From: Caballeronia sp. dw_19 | Lineage (GTDB): Bacteria; Pseudomonadota; Gammaproteobacteria; Burkholderiales; Burkholderiaceae | DNA length: 38,711 nucleotides | Direction: 5' to 3' | Assembly (NCBI RefSeq): GCF_018449515.1 | Contig: NZ_JAAVUQ010000055.1 | Coordinates: forward strand, 1-38,711 | In this document: positions 1 to 8,827 of the stretch, one piece after another | How positions within the stretch are numbered: the stretch's first letter is position 1 | How the letters are laid out: each line of letters opens with the position of its first letter | Program-made: the position numbers and the translations under genes | Notes under the pieces: generated by a model | Seen by the model: only the letters and a program-made list of their open reading frames with translations | Databases searched by the model: none | What the model was told of the DNA's origin: nothing

Positions 1-65
1 ACTAACGCCAGAACCGACCACCCCGGCATAGACCCCGACCACTAACCCCGGAACCTGCCAATCCA

Positions 66-96
66 CCCCCCAACCACTCCCCCGAAACCCACCCCC
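66..96 (-). other. Predicted G-quadruplex motif downstream of a glycosyltransferase gene
   Basis: On the minus strand this stretch reads as four G-runs of 5, 3, 5 and 6 separated by loops of 1, 4 and 7 bases, which fits the canonical G3+N1-7 rule. It starts about 12 bases after the stop codon of the minus-strand glycosyltransferase gene. The whole of bases 1-107 is strand-asymmetric: rich in C and A on the plus strand, with several further C-runs. What it does is unknown; slowing of transcription or RNA 3'-end stabilisation are possibilities only. Confidence 0.5.
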
Positions 97-107
97 AACC
101 ATCGACA

Positions 108-1301
108 TCACCGCTCAACACTCACCAAAACCGGTCCACCGGCGCGAGCGAAATCCGCATCGTGCAACACCCGCAACAAATCCTTCGACATGGCCTCGAC
201 CGTGAAGCGTCGATGAAAAGTCTGCCTGGCCTGCGTACGCATCGCGGCCGCCAACGACGGTTCCAGTTCAAGCCAGTGCCTGAGACTCGATACCGTCCCG
301 GCCACCGTATCCGATGCGACGAATCCCGCACCATCCGCTTCCACTTCCCGCCAGATATTCACCTTGTCGGAGATCAACGCCGGCAGGCCGCATCCCAGCG
401 CTTCAGCAACCGCAATGCCGAAATTCTCCTGATGCGATGGCAGGATGAACGCATCGCTTGCCTGGAACGCACCCCACTTCATGTCGCCAAGCAGCATGCC
501 CGTCCACGTGATGCGATCGGCGATACCCAGTTCACCAGCCAGCTTTTGCAGCGCAGGTGTCCATTCGCCGCTGTCCGGACCGGCCATCACAAGGTGCGCA
601 GAAGGATCAATATCGCGGATCTCGGCAAACGCCTTGACCAGCAGATCGCAACCCTTCTTCTCATGAATGCGGCCGAGGAACAGCAGCAGGCGCTTGCCAT
701 CGAGTGCGGGATAAGCCGCGAGAAAGGCATCGCGTACCGACGCAGAAAACGCCGGCGGCGAAGTTGTGCCGAAAGCCACCACTTCCTCGTTCGCGCGATA
801 CAACCGGAACGATTGCCGCGCGAGCACACGCTCTTCCTCAGCCGTGAACAACACACGGCGCGCATCGCGCAGCACGCGATATTCCGCCCACGGCCAGTAC
901 AGGGATTTCTTCAGGTGCTTGAGCGGATAGGTGCGCTTGAACCACGGATCGAGCATGCCGTGCGGAAACACGTAGTAAGGCACGTCAAGCTCGCGCAACG
1001 CCTTCCACGCACCATAGCTATGGTATTGCCACAGGCCATTGATGATCACGGCATCGAACTGCGTGGCGTGTGTTTTAAGCCAGGGCACCAGATGCGGCGT
1101 GAGGCCATAGTTGCCACGCGACGGCCCGAGCGCATGCACGGTCAGCGGGAACGCGGCGAGCCAGGGCGCGGCAGGGTCGTCGAGCGTGACGACCTCCACT
1201 TCATGACCCAGCGACGTCATGTCGACGCCGCTTTGCCGGACGCCTTCAGTCGGTCCACCCGCACGCGGGTCGATAGTCGATAACAAATGCAGGATCTTCA
1301 T
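108..1301 (-). CDS. Glycosyltransferase family 4 (GT-B fold)
   Basis: This 397-residue protein is a cytoplasmic GT-B sugar transferase of family GT4. It would add a sugar from a nucleotide donor to a lipid-linked glycan. The N-terminal acceptor domain begins MKILHLLST and has the glycine-rich AGGPTEGV stretch at about 14-21. The C-terminal donor-binding domain has GRIHEKKG at 210-217, with the Arg and Lys that contact donor phosphates, and the EX7E motif at E292/E300 in HQENFGIAVAE. The gene lies downstream of the Wzy-like polymerase gene on the same strand with a 49-base gap, so the two are probably cotranscribed. The HQENFGIAVAEALG type is common in exopolysaccharide clusters of Burkholderia. 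The donor and linkage cannot be read from the sequence. Confidence 0.9.
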   Translation of the reverse strand: MKILHLLSTIDPRAGGPTEGVRQSGVDMTSLGHEVEVVTLDDPAAPWLAAFPLTVHALGPSRGNYGLTPHLVPWLKTHATQFDAVIINGLWQYHSYGAWKALRELDVPYYVFPHGMLDPWFKRTYPLKHLKKSLYWPWAEYRVLRDARRVLFTAEEERVLARQSFRLYRANEEVVAFGTTSPPAFSASVRDAFLAAYPALDGKRLLLFLGRIHEKKGCDLLVKAFAEIRDIDPSAHLVMAGPDSGEWTPALQKLAGELGIADRITWTGMLLGDMKWGAFQASDAFILPSHQENFGIAVAEALGCGLPALISDKVNIWREVEADGAGFVASDTVAGTVSSLRHWLELEPSLAAAMRTQARQTFHRRFTVEAMSKDLLRVLHDADFARAGGPVLVSVER

Positions 1302-1350
1302 TGCCGGTCGCCGCTTGGGTGATTGATCGGTGGTCGACGTGGCTCGATCT

Positions 1351-2823
1351 TCATGCCGATGTGTACCGCGACATCGTGCCCGTGGTGGGATCGCGGCCTT
1401 CGTTCAGCGCGGGCGCATGGGCGGATACGGGCGTCGGCATGGCGACGGGAGTGACCGGAGTGGCCGGAGCAGGCGACGGCGCGGGTGTTCCAGGCCGGCG
1501 CTTCTTCGGTAGTCCTTGCTGCGCGCGATGCCGGGCGTCTCGTTCCCGCATGGCATACGAGAGACGCGTATAGGTCGCGACCAGCAAACCAAGCGCGACG
1601 CCGAACACGAGACCGGAATACCGCGGGCCGAGTGGATTACCGCCGATCGACATCGCCGGCAAACCCGCAAGCAGCAACAGCGAACGTCCCATCACGGGCA
1701 GGTATAGCAGGTCCGGCGCGCGCCGCCGCCACACGCGATACGCCATCCCGCCGAGGCCCAGTGCAAGCAGTATCGCAAGCGGCATCCAGAGACCGAACAG
1801 CAAACCGCCCGCGAAGAACTGGTACACCCAGAAGTTGTGGCCTGCGGCAAATTCCTGGATCGCGTAGAAGTCCTTCTTGGAGATTTGTCCGGCGAGGTCG
1901 GGCAGATAGTCGGGCGAATAGTGATACACCGCGCCATACCCCTTGCCCGCGATCAGCGATGACGGCGTGGACGTGACCTGATCGTACTGATCCTTCATCT
2001 CCGCGAGACGCGTGATAGTGGTCGGGTCCATGCCAGAAGTCGTTTCCTTCGAAGCGTAGATGCGTTGTGTCCAGTGTTCGGCGACATCGGGGAAAAATGA
2101 CGCCGCGCCGGCCGCCATCGCGGCGATCAACAGGCCGGTCAATGCCGCGCGCATGCCGGCCTTGGCCAGGTGCCGCGCCGACGGCGCCGACAGCCACGTC
2201 GCGAAGACGAACAGCAGGACGGTGCCCACCAGCAGGCTTCGCGTCACGCTCAGGAGTTCGATCAGGATCGTGCCGAGGAACAGGGCGAGGGTGATCTTGG
2301 TAAAGCGTTTAGCGACCACGAACTCATGCAGGAGGATGCCCTGCAAGCCGAGGAAGGTAGACGATATGATCCGGTAGCGCACGTCGTCGAGCGGGCCGCC
2401 GCTGGTCGCTATGCCGAAGGCGAAGGTGAAGACGAGCGAGATGGCCATCGACCAGAACAGCGCCTTCTCGAACTGCTCGATCCGGTCGCCTTGCCACGGT
2501 CGGCATGCAACAAGGTAGCCAAGCAGGAACAGCCCGAAGGGCAGCAGGGTGCGCAGATAGTTGCCGAAGTCATTGCCTTGCATGAGCTGGGCCACGATGC
2601 TGCCGGCCACGGTCATGATGGTTCCGGCTGTAATGATCGAACGCAAGCGCGAGCGCTGTGTGAAGCTCGGCGCGATCAGCCACAGGATCAACCCGGCGCC
2701 GAGCACCGGCAAGGTCATGACGATCTGCATCGCGTGGCTGCCGTCGTCCAGTCCCGCCTTGTAGTCGAGCGCGAGAGGGCATATCAGCAGCCAGATCCAT
2801 AAGATCGTGAATTTATTGCGCAT
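1351..2823 (-). CDS. O-antigen ligase/polymerase-like membrane protein (Wzy-type)
   Basis: This is a roughly 490-residue polytopic inner-membrane protein with about ten hydrophobic segments. A long periplasmic-looking loop (after FFPDVAEHWTQRIYASKE, containing HYSPDYLPDLAG and GHNFWVYQFFAGG) precedes the last helices. This layout is typical of Wzy polymerases and WaaL-like ligases, which polymerise or transfer lipid-linked repeat units at the periplasmic face. The ATG at 2823 is preferred over an upstream in-frame TTG at 2841; the Shine-Dalgarno for either is weak. The C-terminal ~55 residues form a charged, Pro/Ala/Thr-rich tail not usual for the family. Wzy and WaaL are hard to tell apart by sequence. 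The setting among acyltransferases and a flippase favours a polymerase. Confidence 0.75.
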   Translation of the reverse strand: MRNKFTILWIWLLICPLALDYKAGLDDGSHAMQIVMTLPVLGAGLILWLIAPSFTQRSRLRSIITAGTIMTVAGSIVAQLMQGNDFGNYLRTLLPFGLFLLGYLVACRPWQGDRIEQFEKALFWSMAISLVFTFAFGIATSGGPLDDVRYRIISSTFLGLQGILLHEFVVAKRFTKITLALFLGTILIELLSVTRSLLVGTVLLFVFATWLSAPSARHLAKAGMRAALTGLLIAAMAAGAASFFPDVAEHWTQRIYASKETTSGMDPTTITRLAEMKDQYDQVTSTPSSLIAGKGYGAVYHYSPDYLPDLAGQISKKDFYAIQEFAAGHNFWVYQFFAGGLLFGLWMPLAILLALGLGGMAYRVWRRRAPDLLYLPVMGRSLLLLAGLPAMSIGGNPLGPRYSGLVFGVALGLLVATYTRLSYAMRERDARHRAQQGLPKKRRPGTPAPSPAPATPVTPVAMPTPVSAHAPALNEGRDPTTGTMSRYTSA

Positions 2824-3631
2824 GGGCTTGTCTCTCTTCAACTCTCAGTTTTCAGGCTTCGCTGCGGACACTTCGACGTTCAGCGGCGCATGGCGCCCGG
2901 TTCGGACACAGGCGATGTCGGCCTGGTGGTTCCCCTGATCGTTCTCCTGAGCATGCCTTGCTGAAAGCATCCTTTCCGTTGCATGGCTCGCATAACGTGT
3001 TCAGTTCCCGTTTTCAGCGCTCATCGTCAAGGTCGGCGGCCGGGCGAATTCAAACGGCTGCTTAACGGGCCGCTTACTTCCGATGTAAAGGGGCCGACGC
3101 TGGATGGTCGCGAACCCGCATGAATCGTTCCGCACATTCGCCACGAAGCACGCTCGACGCGCGGCCTGTATTCGGTCTGCATCTCTAATGAGCAGCGCTT
3201 TCCCCAAAGCCGCTGGCTGATTGCTCGGAATATATCAGCGGCCAAATCGGCTGCATCCGGGGAGGCGGTAAAGCACTAGTCTTCGTCTTGAATCGACGGG
3301 TTGCGGCATGCGCGCCGCCTCACGCAAGACGCGGCGGGGCCGTTGTTTACGGCCGATTTACAGCCGGCTCCGGGAGCTGGAGTGTTGCCGCGGCGCACTG
3401 CCCGGCAATCCGCACAAGGCGTCGCTTGCGTGCGACAGCCCGCAGTGCATGGCCGTGAATGGCGTGATGTTGGCGGATGAAACCGGAGTGCTCAGACGAA
3501 GATTCAGGAACTGCCAGTCTGGACGCGGCCGGATGCGTCCGGCCGCAGGATTTTGCCTGAAGCGTCAGGAATAAATACCGAAAGGCAGGTCGGAATCGCG
3601 GGGCACACGCGCCGCCGCAAAGGGGAACACC
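2824..3631. other. Gene-free divergent intergenic region (about 0.8 kb)
   Basis: The region separates the minus-strand polymerase gene from the plus-strand acyltransferase array and should hold both promoters. Small open frames exist on both strands, but none has a convincing ribosome site or a recognisable product. A sequence close to the ops core (GGCGGTAA, 7 of 8) occurs near 3265 without the rest of a JUMPstart element. No clear promoter hexamers could be assigned. Confidence 0.5.
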
Positions 3632-4777
3632 ATGGGCTTGTTCGGCACACCACGTACACAACAAACATCGAACCGGACAATCGAGCTCGACTTCGTTCGG
3701 GGCATTGCGATCATCGCCGTAATGGGCTTTCACTTCCACTCGGTCAAGACCGGTTATTCATTTGTTAGCTGGATCGAATATCCGTTGAAAAGTTTCGGCC
3801 GCGAGGGCGTTAACCTGTTCTTTACGTTGAGCGGCTTTCTCGTGGGTGGCCTGCTGCTGAAGCAATATTCAGAAGCGGGACGCATTGATGCCCGGCGCTT
3901 CATCATTCGACGCATCTTCAAGATCTGGCCCGCGTATTACGTGCTGATCCTGTTCCATGTATTCGCCGGCCGCCATCCCACCGACACCTTCCTGGTCCAG
4001 AACCTGACGCACTTGCAGAACTACCTGGGTACGTCGATCAATCAGACCTGGAGCCTTGCAGTCGAGGAACATTTCTATCTTTTCCTGCCGGCGTTGCTGT
4101 TGCTGTTCGTGCGCTTCAAGGCGGGGGCGAATGCGATCATCGGCACGTTGCTGGGGATTTGCGGCATCGTGTTGCTCGCGCGTTGCGCGGTGGTGTCAAA
4201 CGGTGATCTGGATGCTGCGTTCTTCCAGACGCAGTACCGCATAGACAGCCTGCTGTTCGGCGTGATCCTCGCCGCGTTCTACTGGATGAAGCCCGAGCTT
4301 TACAAGAAGTTTGCCAGCCAGAAATGGCTGCTGCTCAGCATGGTAGCGGGGCTGATTGCATGGCTTGTCCTGGCTACGCCGCACCTTGTGCTCGACGAAA
4401 GTATTGGCTACACGATCCAGGCGATCGGCTTCACTGCCGCGATCGTGCTGTCGGTCGAATACTCGGGGGCTATCCGCGATTCGATTGCGTATCGCGCGGT
4501 GGCGTGGATCGGCGTGTATTCGTATGGGATCTATCTGTGGCATTCGCTGGCGCTCGCGCCCGCCGACATCATGATCCGCAAGATGGCTGCCATGCATGTT
4601 CCGTCGCTTGCTGCCTGGGCGCTTGTACTGAGCGCCCAATTTTGCATCGCGATCGTGATTGGCTACGTGACCACGCGTGCAATCGAATTCCCATTCCTCA
4701 AGATTCGCGACGCATTGTTCCCGGCCAAGCGCAAGGGAGAAATGGAAGTGCCTGTGGTGAGCACGCACGTGTCCTGA
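3632..4777 (+). CDS. Acyltransferase 3 family protein (OafA-like), first of three
   Basis: This 381-residue integral membrane O-acyltransferase belongs to the acyltransferase-3 (OafA/NodX/WecH) family. Such proteins move acyl groups, usually acetyl, onto sugars of surface polysaccharides. The N-terminal signature ELDFVRGIAIIAVMGFHFHS is intact, with R23 and H34. About ten hydrophobic segments follow, and the NQTWSLAVEEHFYLFLP block is the usual W-S-x-x-E-x-x-F-Y motif of the family. The start is supported by AGGGGA six bases before the ATG. It is the first of three non-identical acyltransferase genes in tandem, which suggests several distinct decorations of one polymer. The acyl group and acceptor are not deducible. 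Confidence 0.9.
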   Translation: MGLFGTPRTQQTSNRTIELDFVRGIAIIAVMGFHFHSVKTGYSFVSWIEYPLKSFGREGVNLFFTLSGFLVGGLLLKQYSEAGRIDARRFIIRRIFKIWPAYYVLILFHVFAGRHPTDTFLVQNLTHLQNYLGTSINQTWSLAVEEHFYLFLPALLLLFVRFKAGANAIIGTLLGICGIVLLARCAVVSNGDLDAAFFQTQYRIDSLLFGVILAAFYWMKPELYKKFASQKWLLLSMVAGLIAWLVLATPHLVLDESIGYTIQAIGFTAAIVLSVEYSGAIRDSIAYRAVAWIGVYSYGIYLWHSLALAPADIMIRKMAAMHVPSLAAWALVLSAQFCIAIVIGYVTTRAIEFPFLKIRDALFPAKRKGEMEVPVVSTHVS

Positions 4778-4793
4778 GCGCGTCTGTCGAAAC

Positions 4794-4814
4794 CGCGCTT
4801 TTGCTTTAAGCGCG
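4794..4814 (+). terminator. Hairpin after the first acyltransferase gene, possible weak terminator
   Basis: CGCGCTT and AAGCGCG form a perfect 7-bp stem around a 7-base loop, 16 bases after the stop codon. Only a short CTTTCC tail follows, so termination would be weak or partial. It may lower expression of the two downstream acyltransferase genes relative to the first. Confidence 0.4.
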
Positions 4815-5015
4815 CTTTCCCCTGATTGATCGAATCGTCCGGGCGCTCGCCTGGACCGTGCCAACTTGTTGCCCGGGAACGACCATGGAAACACTGCATT
4901 ACTGCCGCTTCGAATGCGTGTCGAGGTGTGGGCCGTCAAGCTACCTGAGGGGCAGCGTGAGCGACGGCATCTCGGCTTTGAACGGCTCATGCATCGATGA
5001 TCCGGAGGTTCGCCT

Positions 5016-6197
5016 ATGACAACGGCTCCGCGCATCGCGGCGCTTGACGCCGGGCGCACGCTTGCCGTGATCGGCGTGATTGCGGTTCACCTCGCACCGT
5101 GGATGGTGACGAGTCCCGTATGGCTCGATACGCTGGCCAATCTCGGTCAGTACGGCGTCCAGTGCTTTTTCGTCATCAGCGCGATCACGATTTTCGCTTC
5201 GATCGAGCATGATGCGCAACGCTTAAGCGGAACGCGCGAGGTGTTACGCAATTTCTATGTGAAGCGTTTTGCGCGCATCGCGCCGCTTTACTACCTGGCG
5301 ATCATTGGTTACGCGGTCGTCGATTACGTGGTTCGTCGCGCGCACGGCCACATGCTGTTGCCGCACGATTTTTCCGATGTCATCCTCAACCTGATCTTCG
5401 TTCATGCGTGGGTTCCGTCGGCGACTGACAGTGTCGTTCCGGGTGGCTGGTCGATCAGCGTCGAGATGCTTTTCTACATGATCGCTCCTGCGCTGGTGTT
5501 CTTTTGCCGGACTACGCGTGGCCTGATTGTCGTGTCGATACTGACCGCATTGTTCTCGGTGTCGTTCTGGTATTTCGGCGCTTGCGATGGCGGACCTGCA
5601 TGCCGTGTGGTGAACAATGACTTCTTCTATTTCTGGCTGCCTACGCAATTGCCGTGTTTTATCGTCGGGTTCTGGACCTGGCATCTGGCCAAGGATTATT
5701 TGATCGGCGACAGGGTGTTGCCATTGCGTGCATGCGGATGGCTTGCGCCTGGTGGACTGGTCATGGTTGCCGCGTTGTTCCTGGCCGGTACCGGGCGCGG
5801 GATGGCTCACGGTGTTGCGCCGACATTTGCGGCGCTTGCGACTGCCGCGCTGATGTTGTTGTTGACGCGCGTCTCTCCACGGACGTTGCAGGCGCCGGCA
5901 CTGGGGAACCTCGGGCGCAATAGTTTTGGCATTTATATCTGGCATTTCGTCGCGATTCTCGGCGTGCGTGCCGTGGTCAAGATCGATGCGGTCGATGATT
6001 TTGCCGAATATCACGGCGTGCTGGTTTTCGCTGTATCGATGGCAGTCGCTACAGTCGTGGCTTATACCGGTGCTCGCTTTACTGCACGGCGAGTTGAAGA
6101 ACCATGCTCACGATGGGCGCGGGAATGGTTAGTGAGGGCTCCTTTAAGAGTATCGGCCGGGCGGGATGCAGCCGCTGATGGGGCCGAAGGGGTTTGA
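5016..6197 (+). CDS. Acyltransferase 3 family protein, second of three
   Basis: This is a 393-residue multi-pass membrane acyltransferase. The N-terminal family signature is LDAGRTLAVIGVIAVHLAPW, with R14 and the likely catalytic H25. GGWSISVEMLFYMIAP is the W-S-x-x-x-E-x-x-F-Y block, and a late FGIYIWHFVAILG helix matches the family's C-terminal half. A strong GGAGG seven bases before the ATG fixes the start. It has little resemblance to its neighbours beyond the family motifs, so the three genes are not a recent tandem duplication. The likely role is O-acylation of the exopolysaccharide repeat unit in the inner membrane. The C-terminus ends in a short polar tail. Confidence 0.9.
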   Translation: MTTAPRIAALDAGRTLAVIGVIAVHLAPWMVTSPVWLDTLANLGQYGVQCFFVISAITIFASIEHDAQRLSGTREVLRNFYVKRFARIAPLYYLAIIGYAVVDYVVRRAHGHMLLPHDFSDVILNLIFVHAWVPSATDSVVPGGWSISVEMLFYMIAPALVFFCRTTRGLIVVSILTALFSVSFWYFGACDGGPACRVVNNDFFYFWLPTQLPCFIVGFWTWHLAKDYLIGDRVLPLRACGWLAPGGLVMVAALFLAGTGRGMAHGVAPTFAALATAALMLLLTRVSPRTLQAPALGNLGRNSFGIYIWHFVAILGVRAVVKIDAVDDFAEYHGVLVFAVSMAVATVVAYTGARFTARRVEEPCSRWAREWLVRAPLRVSAGRDAAADGAEGV

Positions 6198-6215
6198 TGC
6201 CGGTTTCAGTTGAGC

Positions 6216-6238
6216 CTGCGCGGCGCCTACCCGCGCAG
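6216..6238. other. GC-rich hairpin between acyltransferase genes
   Basis: CTGCGCGG and CCGCGCAG pair as an 8-bp stem with a 7-base loop, 19 bases after the second acyltransferase stop. No U-tract follows, so it is not a standard intrinsic terminator. It could protect the 3' end of a processed transcript or pause the polymerase. Confidence 0.35.
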
Positions 6239-6371
6239 TGCTGGCTCAGCCAGGCAGTACGCCGGCTTATTTTGCGAGTGCAATGCCGCCAAAGCGTAGC
6301 TGAACTTCACCTGCCGATACTGCCCTGCAGCCCGATGCTGCTACCATTCCGAGAAAAAGACAGGGGTCGAA

Positions 6372-7529
6372 ATGAGCACAACGACAAGTCAGTCTGGCGG
6401 GGTACTACCAGCGCTCACTAGCATCCGCTTTCTTGCGGCCCTGACGGTGGTGTTATCGCATTTCACCGAGTTGGGCTTACTCAATCTCCCCAAGTGGTTC
6501 TTTGATTTCGTGGATGGCGGTCGTCCCGCCGTATCGCTATTTTTCGTGCTCTCCGGATTCATCCTGACTTATACGTACCGGAAAACGATCGGTACCGACG
6601 GCCCGGCGCGTTTCTATGTCGCCCGCTTCGCACGAATCTATCCGGTCGTGCTTCTGTCACTGGGTCTGTCGGCGCTCGTCACCGCTTATCTGCTTAATGG
6701 CGGCGACTCATCGCTCATGCTCGACTGGTACGCGTTAAAGAGTTCTGTTTACATCTCACTCGCCGTCAGCCTGATCTGCCAACTGTTACTGCTGAATGCA
6801 TGGTTTCCATTCGCGGCAATTAATCAACCATGGAACGGGCCTTCATGGAGCATCTCCTGTGAAGCGTTCTTCTACGCGCTGTTTCCGCTGCTCCTGCGCA
6901 GGCTGGGAGCACTGCGAATGAGGACGTTGTTCTTCGTGTGTGCAGGACTCTGGATGCTGCAAGGGCTGTGGATCGTGTTTCTGCAGCATGCGCTTCCAGC
7001 TAGTCGCCACGGCTTTCTCGTCGCCGAGTTCCCGATTACCCATCTGTTCGAATTCATCGTTGGCATAGCTGCCGCGATCAAGTTCGATGAGCTGCGCTCG
7101 CGTGGCACTTCGCTCCACTCTCACGGCGTTGCACTGATTTCCGTGGCACTCGTTGCGGTGATTGTGCTGGCAATCTGGCGTCCGGTTTCCCCCGCCTACT
7201 ATCTGGAATCGCCGTTCTTCGCCGCGCTCATACTTGGCCTTGTGTTGTTGGAGCGTCCAGTCATCGGCTTCCTCAATCAACGCTGGCTCGTGCGCCTTGG
7301 TGAGGCAAGCTATTCTCTCTATCTCATTCACGTGCCGTTAGCGCACTTGGCGTTTATCGTTGGGTTCAGGCAATCGAATGGATGGATCGCGATGCTCTTC
7401 GCAATATGCTTGAGCGCCGTGATTTTTCAGTATTTTGAAGAGCCAATGCGAAGGCGGATTCGCGCGAGGTTAACAACCATCGCGCCGTCCACACGGCCGG
7501 CAGTGGCGCTGCATGATCGGGCCGCGTGA
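6372..7529 (+). CDS. Acyltransferase 3 family protein, third of three
   Basis: This 385-residue multi-pass membrane acyltransferase starts with LTSIRFLAALTVVLSHF, where R19 and H30 match the conserved Arg and catalytic His. GPSWSISCEAFFYALFPLLL is the W-S-x-x-x-E-x-x-F-Y block, and a YSLYLIHVPL helix sits near the end. AGGGG five bases before the ATG supports the start. The subtype with RFLAALTVVLSHF followed by RPAVSLFFVLSGFILTYTY is common in exopolysaccharide clusters. It ends tail-to-tail with the next glycosyltransferase gene, with an 86-base gap and no obvious terminator. The substrate is not known. Confidence 0.9.
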   Translation: MSTTTSQSGGVLPALTSIRFLAALTVVLSHFTELGLLNLPKWFFDFVDGGRPAVSLFFVLSGFILTYTYRKTIGTDGPARFYVARFARIYPVVLLSLGLSALVTAYLLNGGDSSLMLDWYALKSSVYISLAVSLICQLLLLNAWFPFAAINQPWNGPSWSISCEAFFYALFPLLLRRLGALRMRTLFFVCAGLWMLQGLWIVFLQHALPASRHGFLVAEFPITHLFEFIVGIAAAIKFDELRSRGTSLHSHGVALISVALVAVIVLAIWRPVSPAYYLESPFFAALILGLVLLERPVIGFLNQRWLVRLGEASYSLYLIHVPLAHLAFIVGFRQSNGWIAMLFAICLSAVIFQYFEEPMRRRIRARLTTIAPSTRPAVALHDRAA

Positions 7530-7615
7530 TGTTGTCTGATGGCAGGGACAGGGCTTGCTGATTGAACCGCTGGTCGCCTGCAACATGCTAAAAGTGCTCG
7601 CCAAACCACGAAGCT

Positions 7616-8827
7616 TCAAATAATCGCTTGCCGCAGCGTCTGCTTGAAGTAGCCCAGCGTATTGCGTTCCAGCAAATGCGGCCCGGCTGGCGTTCCTGCC
7701 GGGCGCTCCTCGAACACCTTGTCGAAAGCGCGATTAATCGACGTAACCGATAAATCCTCGACCACCGGCCCCAACTCACCGGTCCGGCAAAACCATCCAA
7801 TCAGCCCATCGGCCGTGGCGACCACGGGCTTGCCGAATCTGTAAGCCTGGACCAGTACGCCGCTCATGCCGTAGTGCCCTTTATAACCAAGCCAGACCAC
7901 ATCGCAGGCGGAAAACAGGTCGAGTTCTTCCTCGGCGGTAATGAACCGGTCCATGAAAACCGCCGCAGGCGATAACGCACCCGCCGAAGAAAAGAACGCG
8001 CGAGTCTCATCGTCCTGAGCCCCCGCGACAACGAGCGTCAGCGGATCAGCGCCTCCCCGCTGTGCAAGCGCGGTGACCAGCTCCTGAATGCCCTTGCGCT
8101 CGGTGATTGCGCCATAGACAAGCACGTGCCTGCCAGCGCCGAGCCCCAGGCGCTGACGGGCCGCCAGTGGCTCCGTAGCCCTCGCGTCAGGGAATGGGTC
8201 GGCGAGATACTGAACGGCCGCGCTACGGCCCGCCTGATGACGCTCAGGATGCCCCGGCTTCCCCGCGTACCATTCGGTAAGCGTGGGATCGATGGTGAGC
8301 AAAGTCTTCAAGCCGGGCGTACGAATGGCGCGCAGAAATAATTGCGCTTTGATCGCGTTGATCAACGGTTCGCGCGGTGCCTTCACGCCCACCTTGGCAT
8401 GATGGAAATTGGCGCGCATCGTAATGCCCACCCATGGCGTTGCGCCAAACGGCGAACCCGTGAACGGCAGCGAGTAAAAGAAATAATCGACGTAAGGAAC
8501 CACGACCAGCGCGACCTTCCGGTTGCGGCTGGCGGTGTCGAATGCTTGCTGGAAATCGCGGAAAAACCGCACGTAGCTGACCTTCGCAAAGCCGCGGCGG
8601 CCGTGTTGGAGCGGCTCGACGAACTGGATCTGCAACTCGGGCCGGTTCTCCTGAGCGATGCGCGTGGCGAGCGAATGCCCTGCGTTCGCCGGGTCGGTCA
8701 CTATCACGCACCGATACCCCGCTTCCATGTAAGCCGCTGCGGCCCACTCGGCATAACGCCAGCGATGCCCTGTGAAATCCGGTTCGACAATCAGCACGGT
8801 GTCGAGCGTGTCATTGGCCATGGTCAT
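7616..8827 (-). CDS. GT-B fold glycosyltransferase, atypical GT4-like
   Basis: This roughly 403-residue protein is probably a cytoplasmic nucleotide-sugar transferase. The N-terminal half opens with DTVLIVEPDFTGHRWRYAEW. The C-terminal half has the Rossmann-like region HVLVYGAITERKGIQELVTA, which corresponds to the GT4 G-x-x-x-x-x-K-G donor site, then CDVVWLGYKGHYGMSGVLVQ. The usual EX7E pair is not seen in that last block, which is unusual for GT4 and points to a divergent subfamily. ATGs at 8827 and 8821 are both possible starts, with no strong Shine-Dalgarno for either; the in-frame extension upstream is low-complexity. It lies convergent to the acyltransferase array and divergent from the flippase gene. 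Confidence 0.75.
   Translation of the reverse strand: MTMANDTLDTVLIVEPDFTGHRWRYAEWAAAAYMEAGYRCVIVTDPANAGHSLATRIAQENRPELQIQFVEPLQHGRRGFAKVSYVRFFRDFQQAFDTASRNRKVALVVVPYVDYFFYSLPFTGSPFGATPWVGITMRANFHHAKVGVKAPREPLINAIKAQLFLRAIRTPGLKTLLTIDPTLTEWYAGKPGHPERHQAGRSAAVQYLADPFPDARATEPLAARQRLGLGAGRHVLVYGAITERKGIQELVTALAQRGGADPLTLVVAGAQDDETRAFFSSAGALSPAAVFMDRFITAEEELDLFSACDVVWLGYKGHYGMSGVLVQAYRFGKPVVATADGLIGWFCRTGELGPVVEDLSVTSINRAFDKVFEERPAGTPAGPHLLERNTLGYFKQTLRQAII

Noticed and set aside
162..1283. Long plus-strand open frame (373 codons) opposite the GT4 gene
   Set aside because: It is antisense to a gene with clear GT4 motifs. Its product is rich in Arg, His and Gln with no domain, the usual shadow pattern in GC-rich DNA.
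3265..3272. ops-like GGCGGTAA upstream of the acyltransferase array
   Set aside because: It matches 7 of 8 but lacks the surrounding JUMPstart sequence, so it is likely chance.
3308..3574. Plus-strand 88-codon frame in the gap before the first acyltransferase
   Set aside because: There is no ribosome site, the composition is Arg/Cys-rich, and an equally long frame runs antisense.
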